From Acinetobacter celticus (GTDB lineage Bacteria > Pseudomonadota > Gammaproteobacteria > Pseudomonadales > Moraxellaceae), in the NCBI RefSeq assembly GCF_001707755.1, contig NZ_MBDL01000012.1, positions 143,592-207,591 on the forward strand: a DNA stretch of 64,000 nucleotides, written 5' to 3'. Under the pieces are notes generated by a model, which ran no database searches, was not told where the DNA came from, and was given only the letters and a program-made list of their open reading frames with translations. The translations under genes and the position numbers were made by a program. Shown piece by piece: positions 40,310-50,409 of this stretch; position 1 is the first letter of the stretch; every line of letters starts with the position of its first letter.

Positions 40310-41635
40310 ATGCTCAAATCAAAACAACTCACATTAGCGTTACTGATTAACGCAACTTTAATCTCAACTGCATTTGCAAGTGAACAAAGCGAATCTAAAG
40401 GCTTTGTAGAAGATGCTGAAGGCACTGTATTATTCCGTACCGGATACATTAATCGTGACAAAAAAGCACTCGGTGTAAAAGATCAAAGCTCTGCAGCTCA
40501 ATCTGCAATTTTTGATTTAGAGTCTGGCTATACAAAAGGTGTGGTTGGCTTTGGTGTCGGTGTTGTAGGCGATGCGTCTTTCAAACTTGGCGCCAACAAA
40601 AATGCCAGCAACAACATGATTCCACGTGAAACAGGTCTAAATAGCCAAGGCGAATTAGCAAAACAAGCTGGTGATACTTATGACCATTGGGCACGTGGTG
40701 GCGCAAATATCAAAGCACGTATTTCAAATACTGAAGTGCGTTACGGTACACAAGTTTTAGACTTACCTGTTCTTGCTAGCAACACGGGTCGTATGGTTCC
40801 AGAATACTTTGAAGGTGTTTTAGTGACAAGCCGTGAAATTAATGGCTTGGAACTCACCGCGGGTAAATTTACTAAAAACCAAATGTCTGACCAAATCAAC
40901 ACCGATGGCAATGAATTAGACCGCGCAGTGGTTTGGGGTGCAAAATACAAATTGAGCGATGCCTTCAATGCATCTTACTTTGGCTTAGACAGCAAAAATA
41001 AATTAGACCGTCATTATCTTAATGCCAACTACAAGCAAGCTTTGGCAAACGGTAGCACATTGACTTATGACTTCAGTGGTTACCATACCGAATGGGACAA
41101 AGACGCCTCTACTTATTCATCAACACTTGGCAATGAAAATGTTGATGGCCGTAGCAATAATATTTGGGCAGTTTCAGGCGCTTATAACCAAGGCCCGCAC
41201 AATATCATGTTGGCTTACCAACAAAATACGGGCAACACTGGTTACGACTACAACGTTAATGCGGATGGTTTCCAAAGTATTTACCTGCCTAACTCATATT
41301 TATCTGACTTTATTGGTAACCATGAAAAATCGGTACAAGTGCAGTACAACTTAGACTTCAGCACATTAGGCGTAGCGGGTTTAAATTGGACCACTGCTTA
41401 TGTTTATGGCTGGGATATTAAAGCAGTCAAAAATGGTGTTCTTCTAAGCGACGACAACCAAGAACGTGAATTCTTTAACCAAGTGAAATATACCGTTCAA
41501 AGCGGTTTTGCCAAAGATGCCAGTCTACGTGTGCGTAATTCATATTACCGTACAAGTAATGACTACAACAAAACGTATATTGGTGACACCAATGAATGGC
41601 GCATTTTCTTAGATATTCCAGTGAAATTATTTTAA
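40310..41635 (+). CDS. OprD-family outer membrane porin
   Basis: A 441-residue porin with signal peptide ending in AFA (about residue 23) and the OprD-type opening GFVEDAEGTVLFRTGYINRD. The KARISNTEVRYGTQVLD region and the C-terminal WRIFLDIPVKLF (ending in Phe) fit the family, which takes up basic amino acids, aromatic acids or other small carboxylates; the substrate here is unknown. It is a single-gene unit with its own terminator. Confidence 0.9.
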   Translation: MLKSKQLTLALLINATLISTAFASEQSESKGFVEDAEGTVLFRTGYINRDKKALGVKDQSSAAQSAIFDLESGYTKGVVGFGVGVVGDASFKLGANKNASNNMIPRETGLNSQGELAKQAGDTYDHWARGGANIKARISNTEVRYGTQVLDLPVLASNTGRMVPEYFEGVLVTSREINGLELTAGKFTKNQMSDQINTDGNELDRAVVWGAKYKLSDAFNASYFGLDSKNKLDRHYLNANYKQALANGSTLTYDFSGYHTEWDKDASTYSSTLGNENVDGRSNNIWAVSGAYNQGPHNIMLAYQQNTGNTGYDYNVNADGFQSIYLPNSYLSDFIGNHEKSVQVQYNLDFSTLGVAGLNWTTAYVYGWDIKAVKNGVLLSDDNQEREFFNQVKYTVQSGFAKDASLRVRNSYYRTSNDYNKTYIGDTNEWRIFLDIPVKLF

Positions 41636-41658
41636 TTTCATCGCATATTAAAGAACAT

Positions 41659-41689
41659 AAAAAAACCTGCACATTGTGCAGGTTTTTTT
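41659..41689 (+). terminator. Terminator between OprD-like gene and ppa
   Basis: ACCTGCAC and GTGCAGGT pair across a three-base loop, flanked by A and T runs. It can act in both directions. Confidence 0.9.
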
Positions 41690-41733
41690 ATGACTCAACT
41701 TTGCAATCAAAGTTTAGTCATATCTCACTTCAA

Positions 41734-42270
41734 TTATTTGTTTGCTTCTTTATAAGCTTCAATTGAGCTTAAAACTTCTTGCTTAGCAACTTCAGAACCT
41801 TCCCAGCCACTGAGTTTTACCCACTTGCCAGCTTCAAGGTCTTTATAATGAGCAAAGAAGTGTTCAACTTGTTTGATCAAAAGTTCTGGAAGATCGGTAT
41901 ATTCTTTAACGTCTTTGTAAAGTGGCGTTAATTTGTCATGTGGCACTGCGATTAATTTCGCATCGATACCGCCATCATCTTCCATATTCAATTTGCCGAC
42001 AGGGCGACAACGAATTACAGAACCCGGTTCAACTGGGTACGGTGTTACAACCAATACGTCTAACGGGTCACCATCCAAAGATAACGTATTTGGAACATAA
42101 CCATAGTTTGCTGGGTAGAACATTGCTGTACCCATAAAACGGTCTACAAATAATGCGTCAGAATCTTTATCAATTTCGTATTTAATTGGTGCTGCATTTG
42201 CAGGAATTTCAATAATAACATAGATGTCATTTGGTGCATCTTTACCCGCAGGGATATTGCTGTAGCTCAT
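41734..42270 (-). CDS. ppa: Inorganic pyrophosphatase
   Basis: A soluble family I pyrophosphatase of 178 residues that hydrolyses PPi and pulls biosynthetic reactions forward. The signature [10 protein letters not shown] with its metal-binding aspartates is present, as are the [14 protein letters not shown] and YGYVPNTL blocks. The ATG at 42270 has an AAAGAG ribosome site eight bases upstream; the frame extends to 42312 but without support. Single-gene unit. Confidence 0.96.
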   Translation of the reverse strand: MSYSNIPAGKDAPNDIYVIIEIPANAAPIKYEIDKDSDALFVDRFMGTAMFYPANYGYVPNTLSLDGDPLDVLVVTPYPVEPGSVIRCRPVGKLNMEDDGGIDAKLIAVPHDKLTPLYKDVKEYTDLPELLIKQVEHFFAHYKDLEAGKWVKLSGWEGSEVAKQEVLSSIEAYKEANK

Positions 42271-42388
42271 AGCATTGCTCTTTAACTGGTGAAATCTTTT
42301 AGACCGCCACAATTATAACGGTTTTTGTCGGCTTTTTTTTGATTTTGCATTTCTGCATCAATATTTTCGTCTAAATATAAACAGTAGC

Positions 42389-42787
42389 TTAAACAATTTT
42401 AATAATCAGCAGTAACAAGCATACTGGACAAAGCATTGATAAAGTCCAGATAATTGAACGTAAAGTCGCCCAATTGGCCAAATAACAAATGCCGTAAATA
42501 ATACGCAAAATCAAATAGGCGATACCCAAAGTCATAATAAAGCTTTGAGGAATCACCATGTATTCAGCCATTAATACCGCAGCAATAAATAAAGGTAAGC
42601 TCTCGAAACTATTCTGCTGCACCGCATTGGCACGACTGGCCAAGCCTGTGGTATTGGCTAAAAAACGTCTGGGATTTTGATTATCTTTCGCGCTAAAGCC
42701 CGATGCCTTTTTTGCAATCAAGGTGAAAACATAAGGCAATAAGCAAGCGCCTAAAATGAGATAGATGATCCCACTTATGCTCTGCAT
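42389..42787 (-). CDS. MAPEG-family membrane protein
   Basis: A 132-residue integral membrane protein with four segments. The FLANTTGLASRANAVQQNSFESLPLF stretch is the bacterial MAPEG pattern (split here: RANAVQQNSFESLP is the core). MAPEG proteins include glutathione S-transferase-like enzymes, but many bacterial members have no known activity. Single-gene unit upstream of ppa on the same strand. Confidence 0.85.
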   Translation of the reverse strand: MQSISGIIYLILGACLLPYVFTLIAKKASGFSAKDNQNPRRFLANTTGLASRANAVQQNSFESLPLFIAAVLMAEYMVIPQSFIMTLGIAYLILRIIYGICYLANWATLRSIIWTLSMLCPVCLLLLIIKIV

Positions 42788-42890
42788 ATTTTTTCTCTAT
42801 AAAAATTTATCACACATCATAGCATGGCAATTCATCAATAAATTTTGTTAAATAGAGCGTGTTTTTATTAATTGTGTATATAGGTCCAAT

Positions 42891-43271
42891 ATGGTCAGTC
42901 CAGATCAAAAAGTCATGCTCGATGTTTTGGAAAAGCAGCGCCAAAATCAGCTTCAAGTTGACCGCGTTTTGAAAATTGTGATGCCAGTGACCGCTTTTTT
43001 ACTGACTGTGATCTGCGCCAACATGAATATTTGGTCAACTATTTTAACCTTTGTCATGTTGTGGGTCGCATTCTATGCCGTGGGCATTAAGCAATGGCCT
43101 TTATGGCACTGGGTGATCGCCCTTTTAGTTTACTGTCTTATTGATAATGTTCTTAGCCATGGCACATTTAAACAAAACCAATTTAGTTTGCAATTTGGTG
43201 CAATGTTTATCTTTTTGGGTATTTTTGGTGTTGGTCGCCGATACTTCGACCGTTGGTTAATGACAAAATAA
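42891..43271 (+). CDS. Hypothetical small membrane protein
   Basis: A 126-residue protein with a charged cytoplasmic N-terminus (1-28) and four predicted membrane segments. No known motif is recognised. It is divergent from the MAPEG gene and ends at a strong bidirectional terminator, so it is a monocistronic unit. Confidence 0.78.
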   Translation: MVSPDQKVMLDVLEKQRQNQLQVDRVLKIVMPVTAFLLTVICANMNIWSTILTFVMLWVAFYAVGIKQWPLWHWVIALLVYCLIDNVLSHGTFKQNQFSLQFGAMFIFLGIFGVGRRYFDRWLMTK

Positions 43272-43274
43272 ACC

Positions 43275-43310
43275 GCATAAAAAAAGCGCCTTTAGGCGCT
43301 TTTTTTATGC
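43275..43310 (+). terminator. Bidirectional terminator between hypothetical gene and fadD
   Basis: GCATAAAAAAAGCGCC is mirrored by GGCGCTTTTTTTATGC across TTTA, a 16-pair palindrome. It serves the plus-strand gene and fadD on the minus strand. Confidence 0.95.
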
Positions 43311-43316
43311 TTAAAA

Positions 43317-44993
43317 TTATACGGGTTTACGTAAATCTTTACGTAAAATTTTACCCACATTCGATTTTGGCAATTCATCCATAAATTCAACATAACGTGG
43401 ACGTTTGTAGCCTGTTAGGTTTTCTTTTGCAAAGGCCAAAACTTCTTCTGTTGTTAGAGATGGGTCTTTCTTCACCACAAACAGTTTTGGTACTTCACCT
43501 GATTTTTCATCAGGAACACCAATGGCCGCAACTTCAAGCACTTTAGGATGCTGTGAAATCACTTCTTCAATTTCAGAAGGGTAAACGTTAAATCCAGACA
43601 CCAAAATCATGTCCTTTTTACGGTCGACAATTTTAATATAACCGCGTGCATCCATCACACCAATGTCGCCTGTACGGAAGAAACCATGGGTCATAACTTT
43701 ATCCGTTTCATCTGGACGGTTCCAATACCCTTTCATGACTTGTGGGCCACGAATTGAAATTTCGCCCTGCTCACCCAATGCAACATCATTGCCATCATCA
43801 TCTAAAATAGCCACATCAGTTAATGGCAATGGAATACCAATTGTGCCACTGAATTCCATTGATGCAGGTGGGTTTGCAGTCGCCACAGGTGAAGTTTCAG
43901 ACAAGCCATAACCTTCAATAATATTGGTGCCTGTAACTTTTTTCCATGCTTCAGCTGTAGATGGAAGCACGGCCATACCGCCACCCATCGCCATCTTCAT
44001 TTTGCTGTGATCAAGCTGTTTAAACTCTTCGTTGTTCACCAACGCATTAAACAAAGTATTCACGGCTGGGAAGAACGTCGGCTGATATTTGCGCAATTCT
44101 TTAATCACAGCAGGAAGGTCGCGCGGGTTTGGAATTAATACGTTGGCTTGACCTTTGTACATGCCATACAACGCACACACCATAAATGCAAAGATATGAT
44201 ACAACGGCAATGCACAGAAGATACGGTCGTCAGGCTGACCATCCTGCTGGCCAAATTTACTTTGGAAAATACCGTCGCACTGCAACATGTTGGCAACTAA
44301 GTTACGATGCGTTAATTCTGCACCTTTCGAAACACCTGTTGTACCGCCGGTGTACTGAAGTACAGCGGTATCGCTTAATGTTAAGTTCGGACGTTTATAA
44401 TTGCTGGCACTCACTTTAGACATGGCCGCATTAAAACGGATATGACCTGGAATGTTCCACGCAGGAATTTGCTTACGTACTGAACGCAACACAAAGTTCA
44501 CTAAAGTACCTTTTAGCGTCCCAAGCATGTCACCAACTGAAGCAACCACAACATGCTTCACTGGCGTTTTACCCAAAATTGCTTGATAAACTGAAGCAAA
44601 GTTTTCAACAATCACCAGTACTTCTGCACCAGAGTCATTTAACTGATGCTCAAGTTCACGTGAAGTATATAGTGGGTTCACGTTCACAAGCACTAAGCCT
44701 GCACGGAAGACACCCAATGCCACGACAGGATATTGAAGAACGTTAGGCATCATGACCGCAACACGCGAACCTTTTGCCAAACCTAAACTTTGTAAATAAG
44801 TTGCGAATTTACGGCTAGCTTCATCCAACTCACTAAAAGACAAAACTTTATCCATAAAGATAAAGGCATCACGTGAGCCAAATTTTTGGAAATTGCGCTC
44901 AAAAATATCAATAAGTGAGGTATTTTCTGGCGGTAATTCTACAGTTTCTGGAATACCCGTTTTTTGATATTCTGCGAACCAAATTTTTTCCAT
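43317..44993 (-). CDS. fadD: Long-chain fatty acid--CoA ligase FadD
   Basis: Activates fatty acids with ATP and CoA for beta-oxidation. The 558-residue protein has the AMP-binding motif YTGGTTGVSKGAE, the GYGLSET block, the hinge DRKKDMILVSG and the C-terminal lysine (KSNVGKILR). The ATG at 44993 has AGGAG eleven bases upstream; the frame extends to a TTG at 45002 that sits too close to the ribosome site. Single-gene unit. Confidence 0.94.
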   Translation of the reverse strand: MEKIWFAEYQKTGIPETVELPPENTSLIDIFERNFQKFGSRDAFIFMDKVLSFSELDEASRKFATYLQSLGLAKGSRVAVMMPNVLQYPVVALGVFRAGLVLVNVNPLYTSRELEHQLNDSGAEVLVIVENFASVYQAILGKTPVKHVVVASVGDMLGTLKGTLVNFVLRSVRKQIPAWNIPGHIRFNAAMSKVSASNYKRPNLTLSDTAVLQYTGGTTGVSKGAELTHRNLVANMLQCDGIFQSKFGQQDGQPDDRIFCALPLYHIFAFMVCALYGMYKGQANVLIPNPRDLPAVIKELRKYQPTFFPAVNTLFNALVNNEEFKQLDHSKMKMAMGGGMAVLPSTAEAWKKVTGTNIIEGYGLSETSPVATANPPASMEFSGTIGIPLPLTDVAILDDDGNDVALGEQGEISIRGPQVMKGYWNRPDETDKVMTHGFFRTGDIGVMDARGYIKIVDRKKDMILVSGFNVYPSEIEEVISQHPKVLEVAAIGVPDEKSGEVPKLFVVKKDPSLTTEEVLAFAKENLTGYKRPRYVEFMDELPKSNVGKILRKDLRKPV

Positions 44994-45144
44994 AACGCCC
45001 AATTCTCCTGTCCTAATCCTTAATAATTTAACTGTTTCTTCTCAATATTAAGCCACTCATTATTTAACTTGTTTGAGCTTAATATTGCATCCATTTCACG
45101 AATACTTTGCATATATAACGTATTTCGATCTATGGATGCTAGTA

Positions 45145-47364
45145 TTATCTTTGAATCAACAGTTTATTTGCTTTTTGATACCCACGCGGTAGCGTTAGCC
45201 CTTTCGATGCACGCTTACCGATATATTTCTGCAGATCATCGCCTTTTAACTTTAATTGTTGCTGACCTGCAACCACTTGAATTACATCATCTAAAGTTAA
45301 AGTTAGCATGGATACAATTTGATCTTTAGCTTCAAGTTGTATCAATTTATTACCTTTACCTTTATTCAAAACTGGTAATTCAGCCAAATCAATCACCAAC
45401 AACCGTCCTGCTGAACTAAGCAAGGCAAGATGCGTTGCCTGTTCAATTCTCTGTAAATTCAATGGCTGCGCATCATCTGACAATGACAAGAAGGCTTTAC
45501 CTGCTTTAGCGTTGGTATCCAATTGCTTGGCTTGAGTTTTAAAGCCATAGCCTTTGTTGCTAATGGCCAAAAGCTCTGCATCGTCTTCAGCAATGAATAC
45601 TTGTTTAAAACCAACCCCACTGGCTGGTGAAAGTTTTGAACTGAGTGGCTCACCTAAACCGCGCGCCGAAGGTAAGCTATTAATGGCCAAAGCATAACTG
45701 CGCCCTGCCTCATCTAATACATATACCCGCTGATTGGACTTACCCAAGGCATGACTTAAATACTGATCACCCGCACGGAAGTTCACATTTTCAGCATCGA
45801 CATCATGACCTTTGGCTGAACGAATCCAACCTGCTTCCGACAAGACCACTGTTACAAGGTCTACTGGTAGCATATCTTGTTCATTAATGGCTTGCGCATC
45901 ATCACGTTTTACCATTGGCGAACGACGATCATCGCCAAATTTTTTGGCATCTTCTTTTAATTCACCAATAATCAGATTTTTCAGCGATTCAGGGTTCGCC
46001 AATTGTTCACGAATAATGGCAGCTTTTGCTTCCAATTCTTCTTGTTCACGGCGCATTTCCATTTCTTCAAGTTTTGCCAAATGGCGTAACTTAAGTTCTA
46101 AAATGGCTTCGGCTTGAATTTCATCAATCTCAAAGCGCGACATCAACACGGGTTTTGGCTGATCTTCTTCACGAATAATTTTGATGACTTCGTCAATATT
46201 TAAAAATGCGATGATTAAACCGCCCAAAATATGCAGACGTTTTTCAATTTTATTTAAATGATATTGCAGACGACGCGTCACAGTATTTTTACGAATTTCA
46301 ATCCATTCTAATAAAATACGACGGATTGATTTCACTTGCGGACGGCTATCTGCACCAATCATGTTCATATTGACACGATAGCTTGATTCTAAATCAGTGG
46401 TGGCAAATAAATGGCTCATCACCGCTTCAGCATCAATACGGTTTGAACGTAATACAATAACCAAGCGCGTCGGGTTTCTATGGTCTGATTCATCGCGTAA
46501 ATCGCTGACCAATGGCAATTTTTTGGCCTGCATTTGGTCTGCAATTTGGGTAATGACTTTTGAACCTGAAACTTGATACGGTAAATCTGTAATCACAATT
46601 TCATTTTTTTCAATGGTATAAACTGCACGGGTGCGATAACTGCCTCGACCCGTAATTTGAATTTTAAGCAGTTCTTCAGGTGCAGTAATAATTTCAGCTT
46701 TGGTAGGCAAGTCTGGGGCTGGAATATACTCCGCAACTTTTTCATCGCTTAAATTCGGGTTACGAATAAGCGCAATGGTGCCTTTAATTACTTCACGTAA
46801 ATTGTGGGGCGGAATATCGGTCGCCATACCCACCGCAATACCCGTGGTACCATTTAATAAAATATTCGGCACCCGTGCAGGCAAATTGACTGGTTCTTTC
46901 ATTGAACCATCAAAGTTGTCCTGCCAGTCACACGTGCCCTGTCCAAGTTCGGACAGAAGCAGGTCGCTATATGCAGATAATTTGGCTTCGGTATAACGCA
47001 TGGCGGCGAAGGACTTCGGATCATCGGGTGAACCCCAGTTGCCCTGACCTTCAATAAAGGGGTAACGGTAGCTAAACGGTTGAGCCATCAACACCATGGC
47101 TTCATAGCAGGCAGAATCCCCATGTGGATGGTATTTACCCAATACGTCACCCACGGTACGCGCAGATTTTTTTGGCTTACCCGTCGGTTTTAAGCCCAAT
47201 TCACTCATGGCATATACAATGCGACGTTGAACGGGTTTTAAGCCATCACTAATATGCGGTAAAGCGCGATCCATAATCACGTACATGGCGTAATTCAGGT
47301 AAGCTTGTTCGGTAAATTCCGCTACGGAACGGTTTTCTGTCGCATGATGCGCAAGGCTTGTCAT
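45145..47364 (-). CDS. parC: DNA topoisomerase IV subunit A
   Basis: ParC with ParE decatenates sister chromosomes. The 739-residue protein has the winged-helix/tower domain with catalytic Tyr124 ([10 protein letters not shown]), a coiled-coil region, and a C-terminal beta-pinwheel. The quinolone-resistance region reads [12 protein letters not shown]: Ser84 and Glu88 are the wild-type residues, so no common ParC resistance change is present. gyrA and parE are not in the window. Confidence 0.97.
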   Translation of the reverse strand: MTSLAHHATENRSVAEFTEQAYLNYAMYVIMDRALPHISDGLKPVQRRIVYAMSELGLKPTGKPKKSARTVGDVLGKYHPHGDSACYEAMVLMAQPFSYRYPFIEGQGNWGSPDDPKSFAAMRYTEAKLSAYSDLLLSELGQGTCDWQDNFDGSMKEPVNLPARVPNILLNGTTGIAVGMATDIPPHNLREVIKGTIALIRNPNLSDEKVAEYIPAPDLPTKAEIITAPEELLKIQITGRGSYRTRAVYTIEKNEIVITDLPYQVSGSKVITQIADQMQAKKLPLVSDLRDESDHRNPTRLVIVLRSNRIDAEAVMSHLFATTDLESSYRVNMNMIGADSRPQVKSIRRILLEWIEIRKNTVTRRLQYHLNKIEKRLHILGGLIIAFLNIDEVIKIIREEDQPKPVLMSRFEIDEIQAEAILELKLRHLAKLEEMEMRREQEELEAKAAIIREQLANPESLKNLIIGELKEDAKKFGDDRRSPMVKRDDAQAINEQDMLPVDLVTVVLSEAGWIRSAKGHDVDAENVNFRAGDQYLSHALGKSNQRVYVLDEAGRSYALAINSLPSARGLGEPLSSKLSPASGVGFKQVFIAEDDAELLAISNKGYGFKTQAKQLDTNAKAGKAFLSLSDDAQPLNLQRIEQATHLALLSSAGRLLVIDLAELPVLNKGKGNKLIQLEAKDQIVSMLTLTLDDVIQVVAGQQQLKLKGDDLQKYIGKRASKGLTLPRGYQKANKLLIQR

Positions 47365-47665
47365 AACAACCTGTAATCCTAATTAATTTGTTTTTGTATC
47401 TGGGTTCTTATGCTATGTCGCAGGGTCTAACGACACAAGAGCCAGCGCGTGACTCAACGACAATTTGCGTCTTTAGATGTTTCTAATGTCGTAAAATTAT
47501 CCATTTTTTAGAAAATGAGCAACTGATAATTTTTATTTAAAATGCTTCATGCAAAATTGATGAATATTTTTTCTGCGCTTTTTAATGTGCCTAAAGTTAA
47601 ACACGGCTGAAAATTCGTCTTCATCACCAACACATTCAGCTCAGAAATGAAGAAATCTCAAACAT
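47365..47665. other. Intergenic region upstream of parC
   Basis: About 300 bases between parC and the terminator of the NiaP-like gene. It must contain the parC promoter on the minus strand. No gene, repeat or clear operator is seen. Confidence 0.5.
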
Positions 47666-47703
47666 AAAAAAAGCACTGCCATACTTTGACATGACAGTGC
47701 TTT
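47666..47703 (-). terminator. Terminator after the NiaP-like gene
   Basis: AAAGCACTG and CAGTGCTTT pair, with a further CAT/ATG pairing after a mismatch; on the minus strand a long T-run follows. Confidence 0.8.
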
Positions 47704-47718
47704 AACACCATTTTTATT

Positions 47719-49038
47719 TTATAAGCCCAGCGACTCCAGCGTTTTACCTTTGGTTTCTTCCCCTAAAACCACAATCACAAAAGCCACAGCCAACAATACG
47801 GCGGTAAACATACTAAAGACATAGCTAAAGCCATTCTCCATCACCATCATATGGGTTACAGCCAAAGGTGCAACAATGCCTCCAATACGGCCTACAGCAG
47901 CTGCCCAACCCGAACCAAAGGCACGAATATTGGCCGGATATTGTTCTGGGGTATAGGTATATAAAACGCCCCAAGCACCCAAATTAAAGAAAGACATCAT
48001 GCAACCCCACAGCATAATCATGCTGACGGTTTGTGACTGTCCAAACATATAAGCCGACACCGCACACATGCCAATAAAGCCCGCCAAAGTGGCTTTACGG
48101 CCCAATTTTTCCACCAACCATGCCGCCACAATATAACCCGGTAATTGTGCCAAAATCATAATCAAAACATATTCAAAGGACTGCACAATGGTATAGCCCT
48201 GTTTAACCAACAAGCTGGGCAACCATGTGAAAATGCCATAATACGAATACACAATACCAAACCAAATGAGCCAAAGCATTAAAGTACGGCGTGCAAAAAC
48301 ACCTGACCACAATTGTTTGAATGAGGTATTTTGCTGTTCGGCTACAGGTTTAACTTGAAAAATTTCAATAACTTCTACACCGCACTGGGCTTCAATTTTT
48401 TTCACCAAAGCATGCGCTTCTTCATAGCGACCACGGTTAATTAAATAAGGAATAGATTCAGGCACCATTTTCCAAATCACAATCGCGTACAACGCAGGCA
48501 ACCCACCCACTAAAAAAGCAGCATGCCAGTCATAATGCGGAATCACAAAATAAGAAATTAGCGCAGCACACAGCCAACCCAAGCCCCAAAAACTTTCCAA
48601 TAAAACAATAAAGCGTCCACGGACATGTGCAGGAATATATTCACTAACCAAGGTCACAGCCACAGGCAATTGCCCACCTAGACCCAACCCCACCACAAAA
48701 CGAAAAGCCAGCAACCAGGTTAAATTCGGTGCAAAAGCACAGGCTGCAGTAGCAACACTATAAATAACCAAGGTAGAAGCAAATACTGTTTTACGACCAA
48801 TGCGATCTGCCAAAGCACCAGAACACACCGCACCAATCGCCATGCCGACAAAACCAATCGACACCACCCAGCCTTTTTCAGCAGGACTCATGGCCCAGTC
48901 TTCTGCCATTTGTGCCAAAATAAAGGAGATTAATCCTGTATCCATAGCATCAAACATCCAGCCCAGTCCAATGACCCAAAGCAAGGTGTAATGAAACTTA
49001 CCAATCGGCAAGCGCTGTATTCGTGAGACTAAGTCCAT
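47719..49038 (-). CDS. niaP: MFS transporter, niacin (NiaP) type
   Basis: A 439-residue, 12-segment major facilitator. It closely resembles NiaP nicotinate/nicotinamide importers: GLGWMFDAMDTG at the first segment, motif A GALADRIGRK, and the FVVGLGLGGQLPVAVTLVSE and VLLESFWGLGWL blocks. NiaP of Acinetobacter baylyi has been characterised as a niacin transporter (recalled, not checked). Substrate could also be a related aromatic acid. Single-gene unit; no NAD-synthesis genes are adjacent. Confidence 0.75.
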   Translation of the reverse strand: MDLVSRIQRLPIGKFHYTLLWVIGLGWMFDAMDTGLISFILAQMAEDWAMSPAEKGWVVSIGFVGMAIGAVCSGALADRIGRKTVFASTLVIYSVATAACAFAPNLTWLLAFRFVVGLGLGGQLPVAVTLVSEYIPAHVRGRFIVLLESFWGLGWLCAALISYFVIPHYDWHAAFLVGGLPALYAIVIWKMVPESIPYLINRGRYEEAHALVKKIEAQCGVEVIEIFQVKPVAEQQNTSFKQLWSGVFARRTLMLWLIWFGIVYSYYGIFTWLPSLLVKQGYTIVQSFEYVLIMILAQLPGYIVAAWLVEKLGRKATLAGFIGMCAVSAYMFGQSQTVSMIMLWGCMMSFFNLGAWGVLYTYTPEQYPANIRAFGSGWAAAVGRIGGIVAPLAVTHMMVMENGFSYVFSMFTAVLLAVAFVIVVLGEETKGKTLESLGL

Positions 49039-49161
49039 ATCAAGATCTCTGAGGAGGTGAAAGGTAAGATGCTGCTTTCACAACAGGATTGATGATTTTG
49101 CTATTTTTATAAGAACAATAAAGCCAATCACCGAAGCAAGGTTCGGTGATTATTGTGGATA

Positions 49162-49806
49162 TTAAGAAGAATCTTTAGAGGATGCCGATTGTTCATCATC
49201 ATCTTTATAAATGAACTTCGGCATTTCTAAGCCAAAGTAAATAGCAATACAACGGAGTGCAAAGCCAAAAACCAAAGTTGAAATGACCGTGATTTCTAGA
49301 GACACACCGCCATTAATACAGAACCAGTAAAAAATAACCGCAACAAAAGAAATAGATGCGTACAGTTCACGGCGGAATACCAACGGCACATCATTACACA
49401 AAATATCGCGCAAGATCCCGCCTGACACACCTGTTAAAACCCCCGCAACAGCCGAAACCACAAAACCGTGACCCATTTGTAAGGCAATTTGACAGCCAAT
49501 AATGGTAAAGCCAATTAAGCCCAAGGCATCCAAAAGTAAAAAAATAGAATGGAGCTGCTTCATCCATTTGGCAATTAAAATGGTGACAAAGGCGGCGCAA
49601 CAGGTCAGCACTAAATATTCAGGATGTTTGACCCAAGTTAAAGGATAATGACCCAGTAAGACATCACGAACTGAGCCACCTCCCAAAGCGGTTACACAAG
49701 CAATTAAGATTACACCGAACCAGTCCATGCTACGACGGCCCGCGGACAACGCACCTGTCATCGCCTCTGCCGTAATCGCAATAATATAAATAACGGTAAG
49801 CAGCAT
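49162..49806 (-). CDS. Trimeric intracellular cation (TRIC)-type channel, UPF0126
   Basis: A 214-residue inner-membrane protein with seven segments in two repeats of three plus one. Both repeats carry the family motif: GGGSVRDVLLG near residue 43 and SGGILRDILC near residue 130. Prokaryotic TRIC channels conduct K+ and other cations as trimers; some relatives were earlier linked to glycine use. The C-terminal tail is acidic and Ser-rich. Confidence 0.9.
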   Translation of the reverse strand: MLLTVIYIIAITAEAMTGALSAGRRSMDWFGVILIACVTALGGGSVRDVLLGHYPLTWVKHPEYLVLTCCAAFVTILIAKWMKQLHSIFLLLDALGLIGFTIIGCQIALQMGHGFVVSAVAGVLTGVSGGILRDILCNDVPLVFRRELYASISFVAVIFYWFCINGGVSLEITVISTLVFGFALRCIAIYFGLEMPKFIYKDDDEQSASSKDSS

Positions 49807-49866
49807 CGCCCTTCTTCCACTGAGGGTTTGAGATGCGCGCTATTTTAAGCCATCTTCAGAAAAAAA

Positions 49867-50334
49867 CTACAAATATTGCGCACAGCATTGTTTAAATTTT
49901 TTACCAGAACCGCAAATACAGGGCTGTTTCAGAGTCATGTGCAGGTCTGTGGTCGGGTCTAAAAAATACCAAAGTTCATGATGTTTTACAAAATGTGAAA
50001 TTTCATGATGTTCCTGTGCCTGTTGACCATCATGATAGTGCGCTTTAAATTCCACTTGTGCATGGGTTTTGTCCAACTTTTCATTGGACTGCACAATTTC
50101 CAACTTCAGCCATTGATTTGACTTGCTCCAATTGGCAATGGCGACCATGTCTAAAGCAGATTGTTGACCGACAGCTGTGGTTTTCTGAATGTAATCCATT
50201 TCATGCTGCGCAAAAGCACTATAGCGTGAACGCATAAGTTGAGTTGCTGTTAGTGCTTTGGCCTGCCCCAAATGTAAGGGCTGACAACACTGGGCATAGG
50301 TGCCTTGTCCGCATGGACATTGAGTTTCTGACAT
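49867..50334 (-). CDS. YchJ-family SEC-C motif protein
   Basis: A 155-residue protein with a Cys-rich zinc motif at each end: CPCGQGTYAQCC at residues 6-17 and the SEC-C motif CICGSGKKFKQCC near the C-terminus. Between them is an NTF2-like domain (LMRSRYSAFAQHEMDYI). This is the YchJ/UPF0225 plan. Function is not established. Confidence 0.88.
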   Translation of the reverse strand: MSETQCPCGQGTYAQCCQPLHLGQAKALTATQLMRSRYSAFAQHEMDYIQKTTAVGQQSALDMVAIANWSKSNQWLKLEIVQSNEKLDKTHAQVEFKAHYHDGQQAQEHHEISHFVKHHELWYFLDPTTDLHMTLKQPCICGSGKKFKQCCAQYL

Positions 50335-50349
50335 AAAGCTCTCGAAATA

Positions 50350-50377
50350 AAAAATAGCCCGTAGAACGGGCTATTTT
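50350..50377 (-). terminator. Terminator after the TerC-CBS gene
   Basis: AAAATAGCCCG pairs with CGGGCTATTTT across a short loop, on the minus strand downstream of 50410. Confidence 0.85.
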
Positions 50378-50409
50378 AACTAAAATTTGTTTGAATTTAG
50401 CACTTAGGG

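Noticed and set aside
47542..47610. 22-codon plus-strand frame upstream of parC
   Set aside because: No ribosome site, no terminator behind it and no recognisable product.
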